Below, in pieces: positions 8,275 to 15,993 of a stretch of DNA of 22,858 nt; the first letter of the stretch is position 1; each line of letters opens with the position of its first letter. The notes under the pieces were generated by a model. The model had not been told where the DNA came from. It worked only from the letters and a program-made list of their open reading frames with translations, and did no database searches. The DNA comes from Flavobacteriales bacterium (lineage in GTDB: Bacteria > Bacteroidota > Bacteroidia > Flavobacteriales > JADGDT01), in assembly GCA_023145275.1 (NCBI GenBank), contig JAGLEB010000134.1, forward strand, positions 1-22,858. Direction: 5' to 3'. The position numbers and the translations under genes are program-made.

Positions 8275-8302
8275 TATTTTCCTAATCTAAAAACTTATAT
8301 AT

Positions 8303-9283
8303 ATGTTAAAAAAAATTACACTTGTATCTTTATTATTCTTTGCATTTTCTACAATAAATGCCCAAGAGGATACTACGAAAGTCTGGAAATTCACAGGCGA
8401 GAATAAGCTTACTTTCGGCAATGTTGCATTGTCAAATTGGTCTGCAGGAGGTACTAATGCCATGTCGGGACTACTATCAATTGATTATAAATATAATTAC
8501 AAGAAGGATAAAACTAGCTGGGACAATAGATTGATTCTTATGTATGGTTTGATAAATCAAAATAATGCCGGTTTTGAGAAGACCGATGATAGAATTGATT
8601 TCACTTCTACTTATGGATATCAGATTGATGGTTCAAAATGGAATTATTCAATGTTGGTTAATTTTAAGACTCAATTTGCTGAGGGTCTTGTAGATTCTAC
8701 TTATAAAGCTCATTCCGTTGATGGTGATGGTGATCCAATTTATATTGAAAAACCTGGAGGTTCGGGTAATTATGAAAAATTAATGGAAGATAAAACAGAT
8801 AGAGTTGCTGGTTCTAAGTTTATGGCTCCAGGTTATCTTACACTTGCACCCGGTGTAGAGTATAAGCCCTCTGATAATTTTAAAGTTAATATATCTCCTT
8901 TAGCTGCTAAGTTAACATTTATGCTTGATGATAGATTGTCAAGTGAAGGTGCTTTTGGAGTTGATCCTGGTAGTAAAATGAGAACAGAATTAGGTTTTAA
9001 TGTTGATGGTTATTGGAAACAAGCTTTTTCTGACAATTTCTATATGGAGAACAATTTAAGGTTGTATACAAATTACCTTGAGAATTTCGGGAATGTTGAT
9101 GTTGATTGGGTGTTTAAGCTTAATCTTACAATTTCTAAATATTTTACTGCTCAGTTTATTCTGAATACTTTGTATGATGATGATGTTCAAATAGAAAGAA
9201 TGGAAGACGGAATTGTTAAAACTGGCCCAATTATTCAGTTTAAATCATCTTTAGGTGTTGGTCTAGTCTATACATTTGAATAG
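8303..9283 (+). CDS. DUF3078 outer-membrane beta-barrel protein, copy 1
   Basis: 326 residues with a Sec signal peptide (about 1-20, ending INAQ, cleavage likely before Q21). The family pattern is clear: W28-K-F-T-G-E-N-K-L-T-F-G, NWSAGG (45-50), TDDRIDFTS.YG (94-105), FKTQF.EGL (121-129), FMAP.Y..L.PG (173-184), NFGNVDVDW (261-269) and NTLYDDDV (288-295). Alternating polar/hydrophobic strands and a final aromatic strand (LVYTFE) suggest a barrel in the outer membrane. The function of DUF3078 is unknown to me; some members sit in envelope clusters. An acidic loop with VDGDGDP at 139-145 may bind calcium. A paralogue lies directly downstream with its own terminator between, so the two are probably separate transcripts. 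Confidence 0.88.
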   Translation: MLKKITLVSLLFFAFSTINAQEDTTKVWKFTGENKLTFGNVALSNWSAGGTNAMSGLLSIDYKYNYKKDKTSWDNRLILMYGLINQNNAGFEKTDDRIDFTSTYGYQIDGSKWNYSMLVNFKTQFAEGLVDSTYKAHSVDGDGDPIYIEKPGGSGNYEKLMEDKTDRVAGSKFMAPGYLTLAPGVEYKPSDNFKVNISPLAAKLTFMLDDRLSSEGAFGVDPGSKMRTELGFNVDGYWKQAFSDNFYMENNLRLYTNYLENFGNVDVDWVFKLNLTISKYFTAQFILNTLYDDDVQIERMEDGIVKTGPIIQFKSSLGVGLVYTFE

Positions 9284-9307
9284 TATATAATATTTCTAAA
9301 AATATAT

Positions 9308-9364
9308 GGTCGTAGTATTTTATTTTCTATAAAGAGAAAATTTAATTTACTACGGCCTTTTTTT
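9308..9364 (+). terminator. Terminator between the two DUF3078 genes
   Basis: Outer arms GGTCGTAGTA (9308-9317) and TACTACGGCC (9348-9357) pair over 10 bases with one G-T wobble, then a T-tract follows (9358-9364). Inside, TTTTCT (9323-9328) and AGAAAA (9335-9340) form a second, smaller stem. Confidence 0.85.
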
Positions 9365-9410
9365 GTACATTGAAGTTTTTATTAGGAATGATTATAATAA
9401 CTGTTTTCAT

Positions 9411-10421
9411 ATGATCAGAAAGATTACTGTTCTTCTGTTATTAGTTGCATCTATAAGTTCAAACGCTCAGGATATCTCAAAAGAAGATAGCCTTAAAACG
9501 TGGAGATTTGTTGGAGAAAATAAGTTGACTTTCGGGACTGTAGCTTTGACTAATTGGTCTGCTGGAGGTGCTGATGCTGCATCGGGGCTTGCTTCTATTG
9601 ATTACAGATTAGATTATGAAGATGGGGGAACGGTTTGGAGCAATAGACTTATACTAGCATATGGAGTGAATGCACATGGTAATGAAGAACTTGTTGCAAT
9701 AGATAAGACCGACGATAGAATTGATTTTACTTCTGCTTATGGAAAACGATTCTCGGACTCTAATTATTACTTAACAGCATTGACTAATTTTAAGACACAA
9801 TTCTCTGAAGGGCTTTCGAATGTGGCTTATAAAGATACTGTGTTAAATGATAATGGAGACCCTTATCTAGATCCTGATGGTAATCCTTATGTGGATAGTA
9901 AGTCACATAAGATTAGGAGTTCTACTTTTATGGCTCCAGCATATTGGACTATTTCTCCTGGTGCCGCCTATAAAACAGGTGATAACTTTAAGCTTGTTTT
10001 TTCTCCTTTATCTACTAAACTTACTTTTGTATTAGATAAAGACCTTGCAGATAATGGGGCCTTCGGTGTTACTCCTGGTAAACAGATGCTTTTTGAGTTA
10101 GGTACTAGTATTGATATATATTGGAAACAGTTGTTTACGGATTCCTTTTTTATGGAAAATACTATGCGCCTATATTCTAATTATATAGTTAATTATGGTA
10201 ATGTTGATGTAGATTGGACTTTTAGATTGAATTATAAATTACACAAATTTTTCTCAGTAGATTTTAACTTACACACTCTCTATGATGATGATGTGAAAAT
10301 TGATAGAATTGTAGATGGAGTACCTAAGAGTGGTCCGATGGTTCAGGTAAAAACGGTCATTGGGATTGGCTTTATCTATACAATTAATGGTGTTCCCACG
10401 AATGTTGTGGAAATGGAGTGA
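9411..10421 (+). CDS. DUF3078 outer-membrane beta-barrel protein, copy 2
   Basis: 336 residues from the ATG at 9411. An in-frame TTG at 9363 lies in the preceding terminator tail and would put non-signal residues before the signal peptide MIRKITVLLLLVASISSNAQ, so I reject it. The same family blocks as copy 1 occur in almost identical register: NKLTFGTVALTNWSAGG (37-53), TDDRIDFTSAYG (100-111), FKTQFSEGL (128-136), FMAPAYW (173-179), NYGNVDVDW (261-269), HTLYDDDV (288-295). The variable loop differs, carrying NGDPYLDPDGNPYVD (148-162), an internally repeated D/N-rich segment that might bind calcium. Unlike copy 1 it has about 10 extra residues (NGVPTNVVEME) after the last barrel strand. It is a tandem duplicate that has diverged; function is unknown. 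No promoter was identified. Confidence 0.88.
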   Translation: MIRKITVLLLLVASISSNAQDISKEDSLKTWRFVGENKLTFGTVALTNWSAGGADAASGLASIDYRLDYEDGGTVWSNRLILAYGVNAHGNEELVAIDKTDDRIDFTSAYGKRFSDSNYYLTALTNFKTQFSEGLSNVAYKDTVLNDNGDPYLDPDGNPYVDSKSHKIRSSTFMAPAYWTISPGAAYKTGDNFKLVFSPLSTKLTFVLDKDLADNGAFGVTPGKQMLFELGTSIDIYWKQLFTDSFFMENTMRLYSNYIVNYGNVDVDWTFRLNYKLHKFFSVDFNLHTLYDDDVKIDRIVDGVPKSGPMVQVKTVIGIGFIYTINGVPTNVVEME

Positions 10422-10435
10422 TTTAGTTACTTAAT

Positions 10436-10472
10436 AAAAAAAAGAGCTGCCATCTTATTAAATGGCAGCTCT
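10436..10472 (-). terminator. Terminator of the aspartase gene (minus strand)
   Basis: Perfect 11-base arms AGAGCTGCCAT (10443-10453) and ATGGCAGCTCT (10462-10472) with an 8-base loop. The A-run at 10436-10443 becomes the U-tract of the minus-strand transcript. On the plus strand no T-tract follows, but the hairpin may also protect the 3' end of the convergent DUF3078 mRNA. Confidence 0.88.
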
Positions 10473-10499
10473 AATATTTGTTGAAATATGTTGTTGTTA

Positions 10500-11897
10500 T
10501 TAAAACTTATGAGGTTTAATCATTTTCTCAGGTCTTAGAATATCGTCTAACTTTTCTTTAGTAAGAACTTTGTGTTCTAGCACTAAATCGTAAACTCCTC
10601 TTCCTGTTTCAAGAGCTTCTTTTGCAATTTTAGAGCTCGCTTTATATCCAATGTACGGGTTAAGAGCAGTAACAATACCAATACTGTTTTTTACCATATT
10701 CATACAAACTTCTTCGTTGGCAGTAATACCATCTATACACTTTGTACGGAAAGTATCCATAGCTTTTTCTAGAAGTTTAATAGACTCCATTATGCTTTGC
10801 ACAAGAACAGGTTCCATAACATTAAGTTGTAATTGCCCTGCTTCGGCAGCAAAAGTAACAGTAAGGTCATTACCAATAACCTTGAAACAAACTTGGTTTA
10901 CTACCTCAGGTATTACGGGGTTTACTTTTCCTGGCATAATTGAAGAACCTGGTTGCATCATAGGAAGGTTTATTTCCCCAAATCCAGCTCTAGGACCAGA
11001 TGAAAGTAAGCGTAAATCATTTGCGATCTTCGATAACTTAACTGCCAAACGCTTCATTGCTGAAGAGTAAATTACATAAGAACCAGTATCAGGAGTTGCT
11101 TCTACAAGGTTAGCTGCAAGGATAAATTTATAGTTAGTAACTTCTCCTAGCTCTCTTGTACAAACCTCTGCATAACCTGGTACAGAGTTAATCCCTGTTC
11201 CAATTGCCGTAGCACCCATATTTACTTCTTTGAAAAGATCGGCATTACGTCTAAGAAGCTTAACCTCTTCTTCAAGAGTTGCTGCGTAAGCTTCAAATTC
11301 CTGGCCTAAAGTCATCGGTACAGCATCCTGAAGTTGAGTACGTCCCATCTTAAGAACGTGTGCAAACTCTTTACCTTTAGTTCTGAAAGATTGGACTAGA
11401 TCGTTGATGTGAAGAATCATATCTTCGTTCATATCCATTAATGCTATTTTAATGGCTGTAGGGTAGGCATCATTTGTTGATTGAGATAAGTTTACGTGGT
11501 CGTTTGGAGTCACAAATTCGTACTCACCTTTTTTACCTCCTAAAATTTCGTTAGCTCTATTTGCAACAACTTCATTAATATTCATGTTTGTAGAAGTACC
11601 TGCTCCACCCTGAATCATATCAATTGGGAATTCTTTATCGAATTTACCAGTCATTACTTCTTCACTAGCCTGAATAATAGCATCACATAATTTATCTTCT
11701 AAAACTCCAAGTTGGTTGTTAGCCTTAGCAGCAGCTATTTTTACAGCAGCTAAAGCCTTAATAAATCGAGGGTGAGCATCAAGTCTAGCCCAGGAAATAT
11801 CAAAATTATCAAGAGCTCGTTGTGTTTGAACTCCATAATATGCTTTTTTAGGGATCTCCATTTCCCCTAATAAATCACTCTCTATCCTTTTAGGCAT
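10500..11897 (-). CDS. aspA: Aspartate ammonia-lyase (aspartase)
   Basis: 465 residues from the ATG at 11895-11897. The reading frame extends to 11945, but a -7 element at 11921-11928 would lie inside that extension, and MPKRIESDLLGEMEIP is the usual start. The enzyme splits L-aspartate into fumarate and ammonia in the cytosol. The superfamily signature G317-SSIMPGKVNP gives the flexible loop with catalytic Ser318 and Lys324; other active-site residues are T101, S140-T141 and T187. The register matches Bacillus aspartase AspB (468 residues). TQLQDAVPMTLGQEF, EVVNQVCFKVIGND and NSIGIVTALNPYIG favour aspartase over class II fumarase, which shares the fold. It is monocistronic, with a strong terminator, and divergent from the M3 peptidase. 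Confidence 0.93.
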   Translation of the reverse strand: MPKRIESDLLGEMEIPKKAYYGVQTQRALDNFDISWARLDAHPRFIKALAAVKIAAAKANNQLGVLEDKLCDAIIQASEEVMTGKFDKEFPIDMIQGGAGTSTNMNINEVVANRANEILGGKKGEYEFVTPNDHVNLSQSTNDAYPTAIKIALMDMNEDMILHINDLVQSFRTKGKEFAHVLKMGRTQLQDAVPMTLGQEFEAYAATLEEEVKLLRRNADLFKEVNMGATAIGTGINSVPGYAEVCTRELGEVTNYKFILAANLVEATPDTGSYVIYSSAMKRLAVKLSKIANDLRLLSSGPRAGFGEINLPMMQPGSSIMPGKVNPVIPEVVNQVCFKVIGNDLTVTFAAEAGQLQLNVMEPVLVQSIMESIKLLEKAMDTFRTKCIDGITANEEVCMNMVKNSIGIVTALNPYIGYKASSKIAKEALETGRGVYDLVLEHKVLTKEKLDDILRPEKMIKPHKF

Positions 11898-11920
11898 TGT
11901 ATTTTTTTTTAATTGAGCCA

Positions 11921-11928
11921 CAAATGTA
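11921..11928 (-). promoter_or_regulatory. -7 element of the aspartase promoter
   Basis: CAAATGTA on the plus strand reads TACATTTG on the minus strand, a full TAnnTTTG match. Transcription would start about 11914, giving a leader of some 16 bases before the ATG at 11897. No TTG at ideal -33 spacing was seen. Confidence 0.45.
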
Positions 11929-12091
11929 CTAAATTCAACTTTCAAATAGTAAGTTAAAGTGATGAAAACATTGCGAAAACTTATTTATAGTCATGTTATT
12001 AGTGCTGTTTGTTTCAAGGAGTAATGTTTTTTTAAGTAAATTTTAACATTCAAACATAAATAATGTCATATTTCCAATATTTACTTTGTTA

Positions 12092-12099
12092 TATATTTG
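12092..12099 (+). promoter_or_regulatory. -7 element of the M3 peptidase promoter
   Basis: TATATTTG is a full TAnnTTTG match; the -33 region is only T-rich (TTT at 12071-12073). A start near 12106 leaves about 24 bases of leader before the ATG at 12130 and rules out the in-frame TTG at 12097, which lies within the element itself. Confidence 0.5.
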
Positions 12100-12129
12100 G
12101 ACGAATTAAAAAAGATAGTTTATTACTTT

Positions 12130-14253
12130 ATGAAAAAGCCAATAATAGTACTTGCTGCCGTTGTCATGTCAGTTATGTCTTGTAGTGAGGACAATGATAA
12201 AAAAACAGATAAGATGAGCTCAAACCCTTTTGATGGTGTTTATGATACTCCTTTTCAAACTCCAACTTTCAGTAAAATAACAATAGATAGTTATATGCCT
12301 GCATTTGTTGAAGGTATGAAAGAACAAAGTCAGGAAATTGATGCAATTGTAAAAAATACAGAAGCACCTACTTTCGAAAATACTATTGCAGCACTAGATT
12401 ATAGCGGTGCAAAATTAAATAAAGTTGCAAGTGTATTTTATAATCTTACATCTGCCGAAACTAACGATGAGATGAATAAGTTAGCGGCTGAGTTATCTCC
12501 ATTGATGTCGAAGCACAGTGATGATATTTCTCTTAATGCTGAACTATTTAAGAAGGTAAAATCTGTTTACGACAACAAAGAAGGGATGAACCTTAATTCA
12601 GACCAACTTCGTCTTTTGAATGAAACTTATAACGGATTTGTTAGAGGTGGAGCAAACTTAGAAGGTGATGCTAAAGACAGAATGCGTGTTATAAATAAAG
12701 AACTTTCTGGTTTATCTTTAAAGTTTGGAGAGAATATACTTTCTGAAACTAACAAGTTTAAATTATTTGTTTCTGATGAAAAAGATTTATCAGGACTTCC
12801 ATCTTCGGTAAAAGAAGCGGCGGCATCTGCAGCAACTGCTGCGGGTAAAGAAGGTCAGTGGTTGTTTACAATTCACAAACCAAGTTTATTACCCTTTTTA
12901 ATGTATGCTGATAACCGCGACTTACGTGAAAAAATGTTTAAAGCTTACGTTTCTAAAGGAGATCATAACGAAGAGTTAGACAATAAGGATAATTTAAAGA
13001 AGATTGCAAACCTTAGAATTGAGAAAGCAAACTTATTAGGATTTGATACTTGGGCAAATTACATCTTAGACGAAAATATGGCTAAGACTCCCGAGAATGT
13101 TTACAGCTTACTTAATGAGCTAATGGCTCCTGCTTTGGATAAAGCTAAACATGAAGCTTCTGAATTACAGGAAATAATTAATAAAGAAGGCGGCAAATTT
13201 GAGCTTAAAGCATGGGATTGGTGGTATTACTCTGAGAAGTTGAAGAAGGCAAAATATGCTTTCGACGAAGAAGAATTACGTCCTTACTTTAAATTGGAAA
13301 ATGTAAGAGATGGAGCATTTGCAGTAGCAACAAAATTATACGGAATTACTTTTACTCAGCGTAGCGATATTGAGACTTACCACAAAGATGTAACAGTTTG
13401 GGAAGTAAAAGAAGCTGATGGTAAACATATCGGAATATTGTATCTAGATTATTTTCCAAGACCAGGTAAAAGAGGTGGAGCATGGATGAATGCTTATCGT
13501 AAACAAATGGTTGATGCTAATGGAAAATACATCACACCAATTATTACAAATGTGTGTAGTTTTACACCTCCTACTGCCGATAAACCATCTTTATTGAGTG
13601 TTGATGAGGTTGAAACTTTATTCCACGAGTTTGGTCATGGTTTACACGGATTGCTTTCAAATGGAGTTTATCCAAGTCTTACAGGAACTAGCGTTGCAAG
13701 AGATTTTGTTGAGTTGCCTTCTCAAATTATGGAGAATTGGGCTTTAGATCCTGAAGTGTTAAAAATGTATGCTAAGCACTATAAAACTGGTGAAGTTATA
13801 CCTGAACAATTGATAACAAAACTAGAGAATGCAGGTAAGTTTAATCAAGGATTTGCAACTGTTGAGTATTTATCGGCTGCATTGCTAGATATGGATTGGC
13901 ATACTTTAAAAGATCCAAATACAAAATCTGCTGATGAGTTTGAAAATTCATCAATGACTAAAATGAATATGATTCCTGAGATCGTTGTTCGCTATAGAAG
14001 TACATATTTTAACCATATCTTCTCTGGTGGGTATTCTTCTGGATATTATGCTTATGTTTGGGCCGAAATACTTGATGCTGATGCTTTTGAAGCATTTAAA
14101 GAAAATGGTATTTTCGATAAGGAAACTGCAGCTAAATTCAGAACTAATATTCTTGAAAAAGGTGGTTCTGTTGATGGAATGGAGCTGTATAAAATGTTTA
14201 GAGGTCAGGATCCATCTACTGATGCATTGAAGAAAAGAAAAGGACTTAATTAG
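12130..14253 (+). CDS. dcp: M3 family metallopeptidase lipoprotein (peptidyl-dipeptidase Dcp type)
   Basis: 707 residues from the ATG at 12130. The N-terminus is a lipoprotein signal with lipobox VMSC (C18), so the enzyme is probably anchored facing the periplasm, unlike cytoplasmic E. coli Dcp and oligopeptidase A (both about 680). The zinc site is H499-E-F-G-H503, with third ligand E528 in DFVELPSQIMENW. The C-terminal substrate region GGYSSGYYAYVWAEILDADAF (633-653) is typical of M3A enzymes. It should remove dipeptides from the C-termini of small peptides. Dcp and PrlC-type members are hard to separate by eye; length, lipobox and common Bacteroidota annotation favour Dcp. It stands alone, divergent from aspartase, and both could serve amino-acid use, but nothing shows shared regulation. 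Confidence 0.9.
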   Translation: MKKPIIVLAAVVMSVMSCSEDNDKKTDKMSSNPFDGVYDTPFQTPTFSKITIDSYMPAFVEGMKEQSQEIDAIVKNTEAPTFENTIAALDYSGAKLNKVASVFYNLTSAETNDEMNKLAAELSPLMSKHSDDISLNAELFKKVKSVYDNKEGMNLNSDQLRLLNETYNGFVRGGANLEGDAKDRMRVINKELSGLSLKFGENILSETNKFKLFVSDEKDLSGLPSSVKEAAASAATAAGKEGQWLFTIHKPSLLPFLMYADNRDLREKMFKAYVSKGDHNEELDNKDNLKKIANLRIEKANLLGFDTWANYILDENMAKTPENVYSLLNELMAPALDKAKHEASELQEIINKEGGKFELKAWDWWYYSEKLKKAKYAFDEEELRPYFKLENVRDGAFAVATKLYGITFTQRSDIETYHKDVTVWEVKEADGKHIGILYLDYFPRPGKRGGAWMNAYRKQMVDANGKYITPIITNVCSFTPPTADKPSLLSVDEVETLFHEFGHGLHGLLSNGVYPSLTGTSVARDFVELPSQIMENWALDPEVLKMYAKHYKTGEVIPEQLITKLENAGKFNQGFATVEYLSAALLDMDWHTLKDPNTKSADEFENSSMTKMNMIPEIVVRYRSTYFNHIFSGGYSSGYYAYVWAEILDADAFEAFKENGIFDKETAAKFRTNILEKGGSVDGMELYKMFRGQDPSTDALKKRKGLN

Positions 14254-14447
14254 TGTCTATAAGAAAACACCAATTTCTTTGCTCATCTCGACCTTGAAGT
14301 TTTTTATACGTCACCAAAAAGAATAGATAGTTTTCTAAGAGGCACTAATTAGCGGCTATTAGATAAAGTGTAAAATTTCATCCATCAATTTGATGAGTTT
14401 TTATAAAAGATATAGTCTTCTAAGTGAGATTAAAAAGTATTTCAAAA

Positions 14448-14484
14448 TCTCGGAATGATTGTTTTCATTCCGAGAATTTTTTTT
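14448..14484 (+). terminator. Intrinsic terminator downstream of the M3 peptidase
   Basis: Perfect 11-base arms TCTCGGAATGA (14448-14458) and TCATTCCGAGA (14465-14475), a 6-base loop, then one A and eight Ts (14477-14484). Confidence 0.88.
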
Positions 14485-14520
14485 GTAAAAATAAGCTTAG
14501 TAATAAATAAATTATATCTT

Positions 14521-14528
14521 TATATTTG
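14521..14528 (+). promoter_or_regulatory. -7 element for the gene at 14548
   Basis: TATATTTG matches TAnnTTTG; a weak -33 TTA lies at 14497-14499 with a 21-base spacer. It supports the start at 14548 because the longer in-frame start at 14455 would fall upstream of transcription and inside the preceding terminator. Confidence 0.45.
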
Positions 14529-14547
14529 GTTGATAAATTTAAAAACG

Positions 14548-14967
14548 ATGAGTACAGTGAAAAAGATAGGATTAATTATAGGTATAATACTGATTGCAGT
14601 TCTTGCTTTCTTTTATTTTGGAAGCTACAGTAGCGGAACTCAAGCTGGTGTAGTAATGAAGATATCAAAGAAAGGTGTTGTTTTCAAAACATGGGAAGGT
14701 AGATTAGATATGGGAACTGTTGGGAGATCAAAGAGCAGTGAGCTAGGAACTAAGATATTCGAATTTTCAATTGATGGAAGTAATGAGGCATTGGTAAAAA
14801 AGCTTGAAGAGGTTCAACTATCAGGTCAGAGAATTAATTTAGGATTCGAACAGAAGTATGTTATATTTCCTTGGCAGGGCGAAACAAAATATTTTGCTAC
14901 TAGTGTTGAGTCCTCTGGGGTAATAGAAGAGGAGAATGAGACTGGACTACCGCAATTAGACGAATAA
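14548..14967 (+). CDS. Small membrane-anchored protein of unknown function
   Basis: 139 residues from the ATG at 14548. One transmembrane helix (about 7-25, IGLIIGIILIAVLAFFYFG) is followed by a soluble domain, probably periplasmic, beginning SSGTQAGVVMKISKKGVVFKTWEGRLDMG and ending in an acidic tail. This S.G...G.V.K.SKKG..FKTWEG pattern is widespread in uncharacterised proteins of this size; I recall homologues carrying the label 6-phosphogluconate dehydrogenase in databases, which the sequence does not support (there is no Rossmann fold). The gene has its own promoter and terminator, so it is probably monocistronic. The alternative start at 14455 would add 31 residues encoded within the upstream terminator and is rejected. 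Confidence 0.8.
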   Translation: MSTVKKIGLIIGIILIAVLAFFYFGSYSSGTQAGVVMKISKKGVVFKTWEGRLDMGTVGRSKSSELGTKIFEFSIDGSNEALVKKLEEVQLSGQRINLGFEQKYVIFPWQGETKYFATSVESSGVIEEENETGLPQLDE

Positions 14968-14982
14968 TACGAGTGTAAATAT

Positions 14983-15028
14983 ATAAGTAGAGGCCAAATC
15001 ATATCTTTTTGATTTGGTCTCTACTTAT
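14983..15028 (+). terminator. Long hairpin terminator between 14967 and 15071
   Basis: Arms at 14983-15000 and 15011-15028 pair over 18 bases with one G-T wobble around a 10-base loop (core GAGGCCAAATC with GATTTGGTCTC). A T-rich but interrupted tail follows, so termination is likely though not ideal. Confidence 0.75.
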
Positions 15029-15048
15029 TTATTAGAATTGTAAATTTG
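15014..15048 (+). promoter_or_regulatory. Promoter candidate for the hexapeptide protein gene
   Basis: TAAATTTG at 15041-15048 is a full -7 match. TTG at 15014-15016 lies 24 bases upstream, one base longer than usual, and within the preceding terminator arm. The start would be near 15055, 16 bases before the ATG. Confidence 0.35.
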
Positions 15049-15070
15049 ATTTTTCTTAAATAATAAATAT

Positions 15071-15583
15071 ATGGCTTTAATAAAAAAGTTGAATGGTAGT
15101 GAGCCACAGTGGGGAGATAATTGTTATTTCTCTGAAAACGCTACAGTTATTGGTGAGGTGAAAATGGGAGATGATTGCTCGGTTTGGTTTAATGCAGTTA
15201 TAAGAGGAGATGTGAACTATATAAAAATGGGGAACAAGGTAAATGTTCAAGATGGTGCTGTGATTCACGCAACATATAAAACAGCTCCTACAAATATAGG
15301 AAATAATGTTTCTATAGGACATAATGCTTTAGTACATGGATGTACTATAAATGACAATGTACTTATTGGTATGGGGAGTATTGTTATGGATAATTGCGTT
15401 ATAGAGAGTAATAGTATTATTGCTGCAGGAGCCGTTTTAACAGAAGGAACACATGTAGAATCGGGTAGTGTTTATGCTGGTATTCCTGCAAAGAAGATAA
15501 AATCAGTAAGCCCTGAATTATTAGATGGACAGATTAATAGAATTGCTAATAATTATCTGAAATATTCAGGGTGGTACAAGTAA
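15071..15583 (+). CDS. Gamma-carbonic-anhydrase-like hexapeptide repeat protein
   Basis: 170 residues, the typical size of the YrdA/PaaY-like branch of the gamma-carbonic anhydrase family. The protein is a left-handed beta helix of repeated I/V/L-G-x-x hexapeptides (about 20-140) ended by a C-terminal helix. The zinc ligands expected at a trimer interface are present: H66 (VIHATY), H84 and H89 (IGHNALVHG). Conserved R45-G-D47 and Q60-D-G are also seen. The acidic loop of archaeal Cam with its catalytic glutamate is not apparent, so carbonic-anhydrase activity is uncertain; some relatives are inactive or act on other substrates. It is cytosolic, with no signal peptide. It has its own promoter candidate and is flanked by a terminator upstream. 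Confidence 0.88.
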   Translation: MALIKKLNGSEPQWGDNCYFSENATVIGEVKMGDDCSVWFNAVIRGDVNYIKMGNKVNVQDGAVIHATYKTAPTNIGNNVSIGHNALVHGCTINDNVLIGMGSIVMDNCVIESNSIIAAGAVLTEGTHVESGSVYAGIPAKKIKSVSPELLDGQINRIANNYLKYSGWYK

Positions 15584-15628
15584 GCAAAGTCATATAGCAT
15601 TTGCTGTAGCATAACTTGAGGCTAATAT

Positions 15629-15674
15629 AAAAAAAGACTGTTTAGCTAAACAATTTTGTTTGCGAAACAGTCTT
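15629..15674 (-). terminator. Terminator of the 91-aa minus-strand gene
   Basis: Arms AAGACTGTTT (15634-15643) and AAACAGTCTT (15665-15674) pair perfectly, with an inner AAACAA/TTGTTT stem between them. The A-run 15629-15635 gives a U-tract only on the minus-strand transcript. It could also stop convergent transcription from the plus-strand gene ending at 15583. Confidence 0.8.
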
Positions 15675-15696
15675 CATAACTTGTGCTAGATTTGTA

Positions 15697-15972
15697 CTAG
15701 TCTCTAACTCCAATATCTTCTATGTTAGCAAAATATTCGAAAAAATCTTTTTGAGTATTAAATTCAATTATTTCCTTTTTGTCGCTTAAAGCATTCTCCA
15801 TTGCCTCTTTACTATAGAAACTTGAATATTCAGACATTTCGTAACCTCTCAAAATTGGTTTAAAACCATAAATATTTCTCAAGTGTTGCAAAACATATAC
15901 TACACCATTATTATAAAAAGCATAAATTTTTCTTTCCTCTATTGTCTTTGGACTTGTAATTTTTTTCATCAT
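15697..15972 (-). CDS. Hypothetical 91-aa protein
   Basis: I do not recognise this 91-residue protein. It has no signal peptide, no membrane helix and no cysteine. It is rich in aromatic residues (several Y and F, e.g. YAFYNNGVVYVL, YSSFYS, KDFFEYF) and looks like a small mixed alpha/beta cytosolic domain. A start at 15972 or 15969 is possible (MMKK). It is likely a real gene because a full -7 element lies just upstream on the minus strand (15986-15993) and a strong minus-strand terminator lies 23 bases beyond the stop. It is monocistronic and oriented against both neighbours. It may be lineage-specific; no function is claimed. Confidence 0.7.
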   Translation of the reverse strand: MMKKITSPKTIEERKIYAFYNNGVVYVLQHLRNIYGFKPILRGYEMSEYSSFYSKEAMENALSDKKEIIEFNTQKDFFEYFANIEDIGVRD

Positions 15973-15985
15973 AAATAATTTTCCA

Positions 15986-15993
15986 CAAAAGTA
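15986..15993 (-). promoter_or_regulatory. -7 element of the 91-aa gene
   Basis: CAAAAGTA on the plus strand reads TACTTTTG on the minus strand, a full TAnnTTTG match. The predicted leader is very short (about 8-11 bases), and no exact -33 TTG is present at the right distance. Confidence 0.35.

Larger units (their letters stand above)
14254..14547 (+). other. Intergenic region with a distal terminator
   Basis: 294 bases with no credible gene. The only strong element is the terminator at 14448-14484, about 195 bases beyond the peptidase stop, followed by the promoter of the next gene. The intervening stretch has one weak CATC/GATG hairpin near 14381. It is either a long 3' untranslated region or the template of an unrecognised small RNA. 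Confidence 0.5.

Noticed and set aside
8094..8285. A 63-residue plus-strand ORF overlapping the 61-aa ORF
   Set aside because: It reads through the stem and T-tract of a strong terminator, and its composition follows the frame-shifted neighbour.
11898..11945. Sixteen-residue N-terminal extension of aspartase
   Set aside because: A -7 promoter element lies inside it, and known aspartases begin at the MPKRIESD-like position.
12097..12129. TTG start upstream of the M3 peptidase
   Set aside because: It falls inside the TATATTTG promoter element and would precede an intact lipoprotein signal.
14381..14400. CATC/GATG hairpin followed by a few Ts as a terminator for the peptidase gene
   Set aside because: The stem is only about four bases with an AT-rich loop; the strong terminator is at 14448-14484.
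14455..14547. Longer start for the membrane protein at 14548
   Set aside because: The first 31 residues would be encoded within a terminator and upstream of the predicted promoter; the membrane helix sits naturally at the N-terminus of the shorter form.
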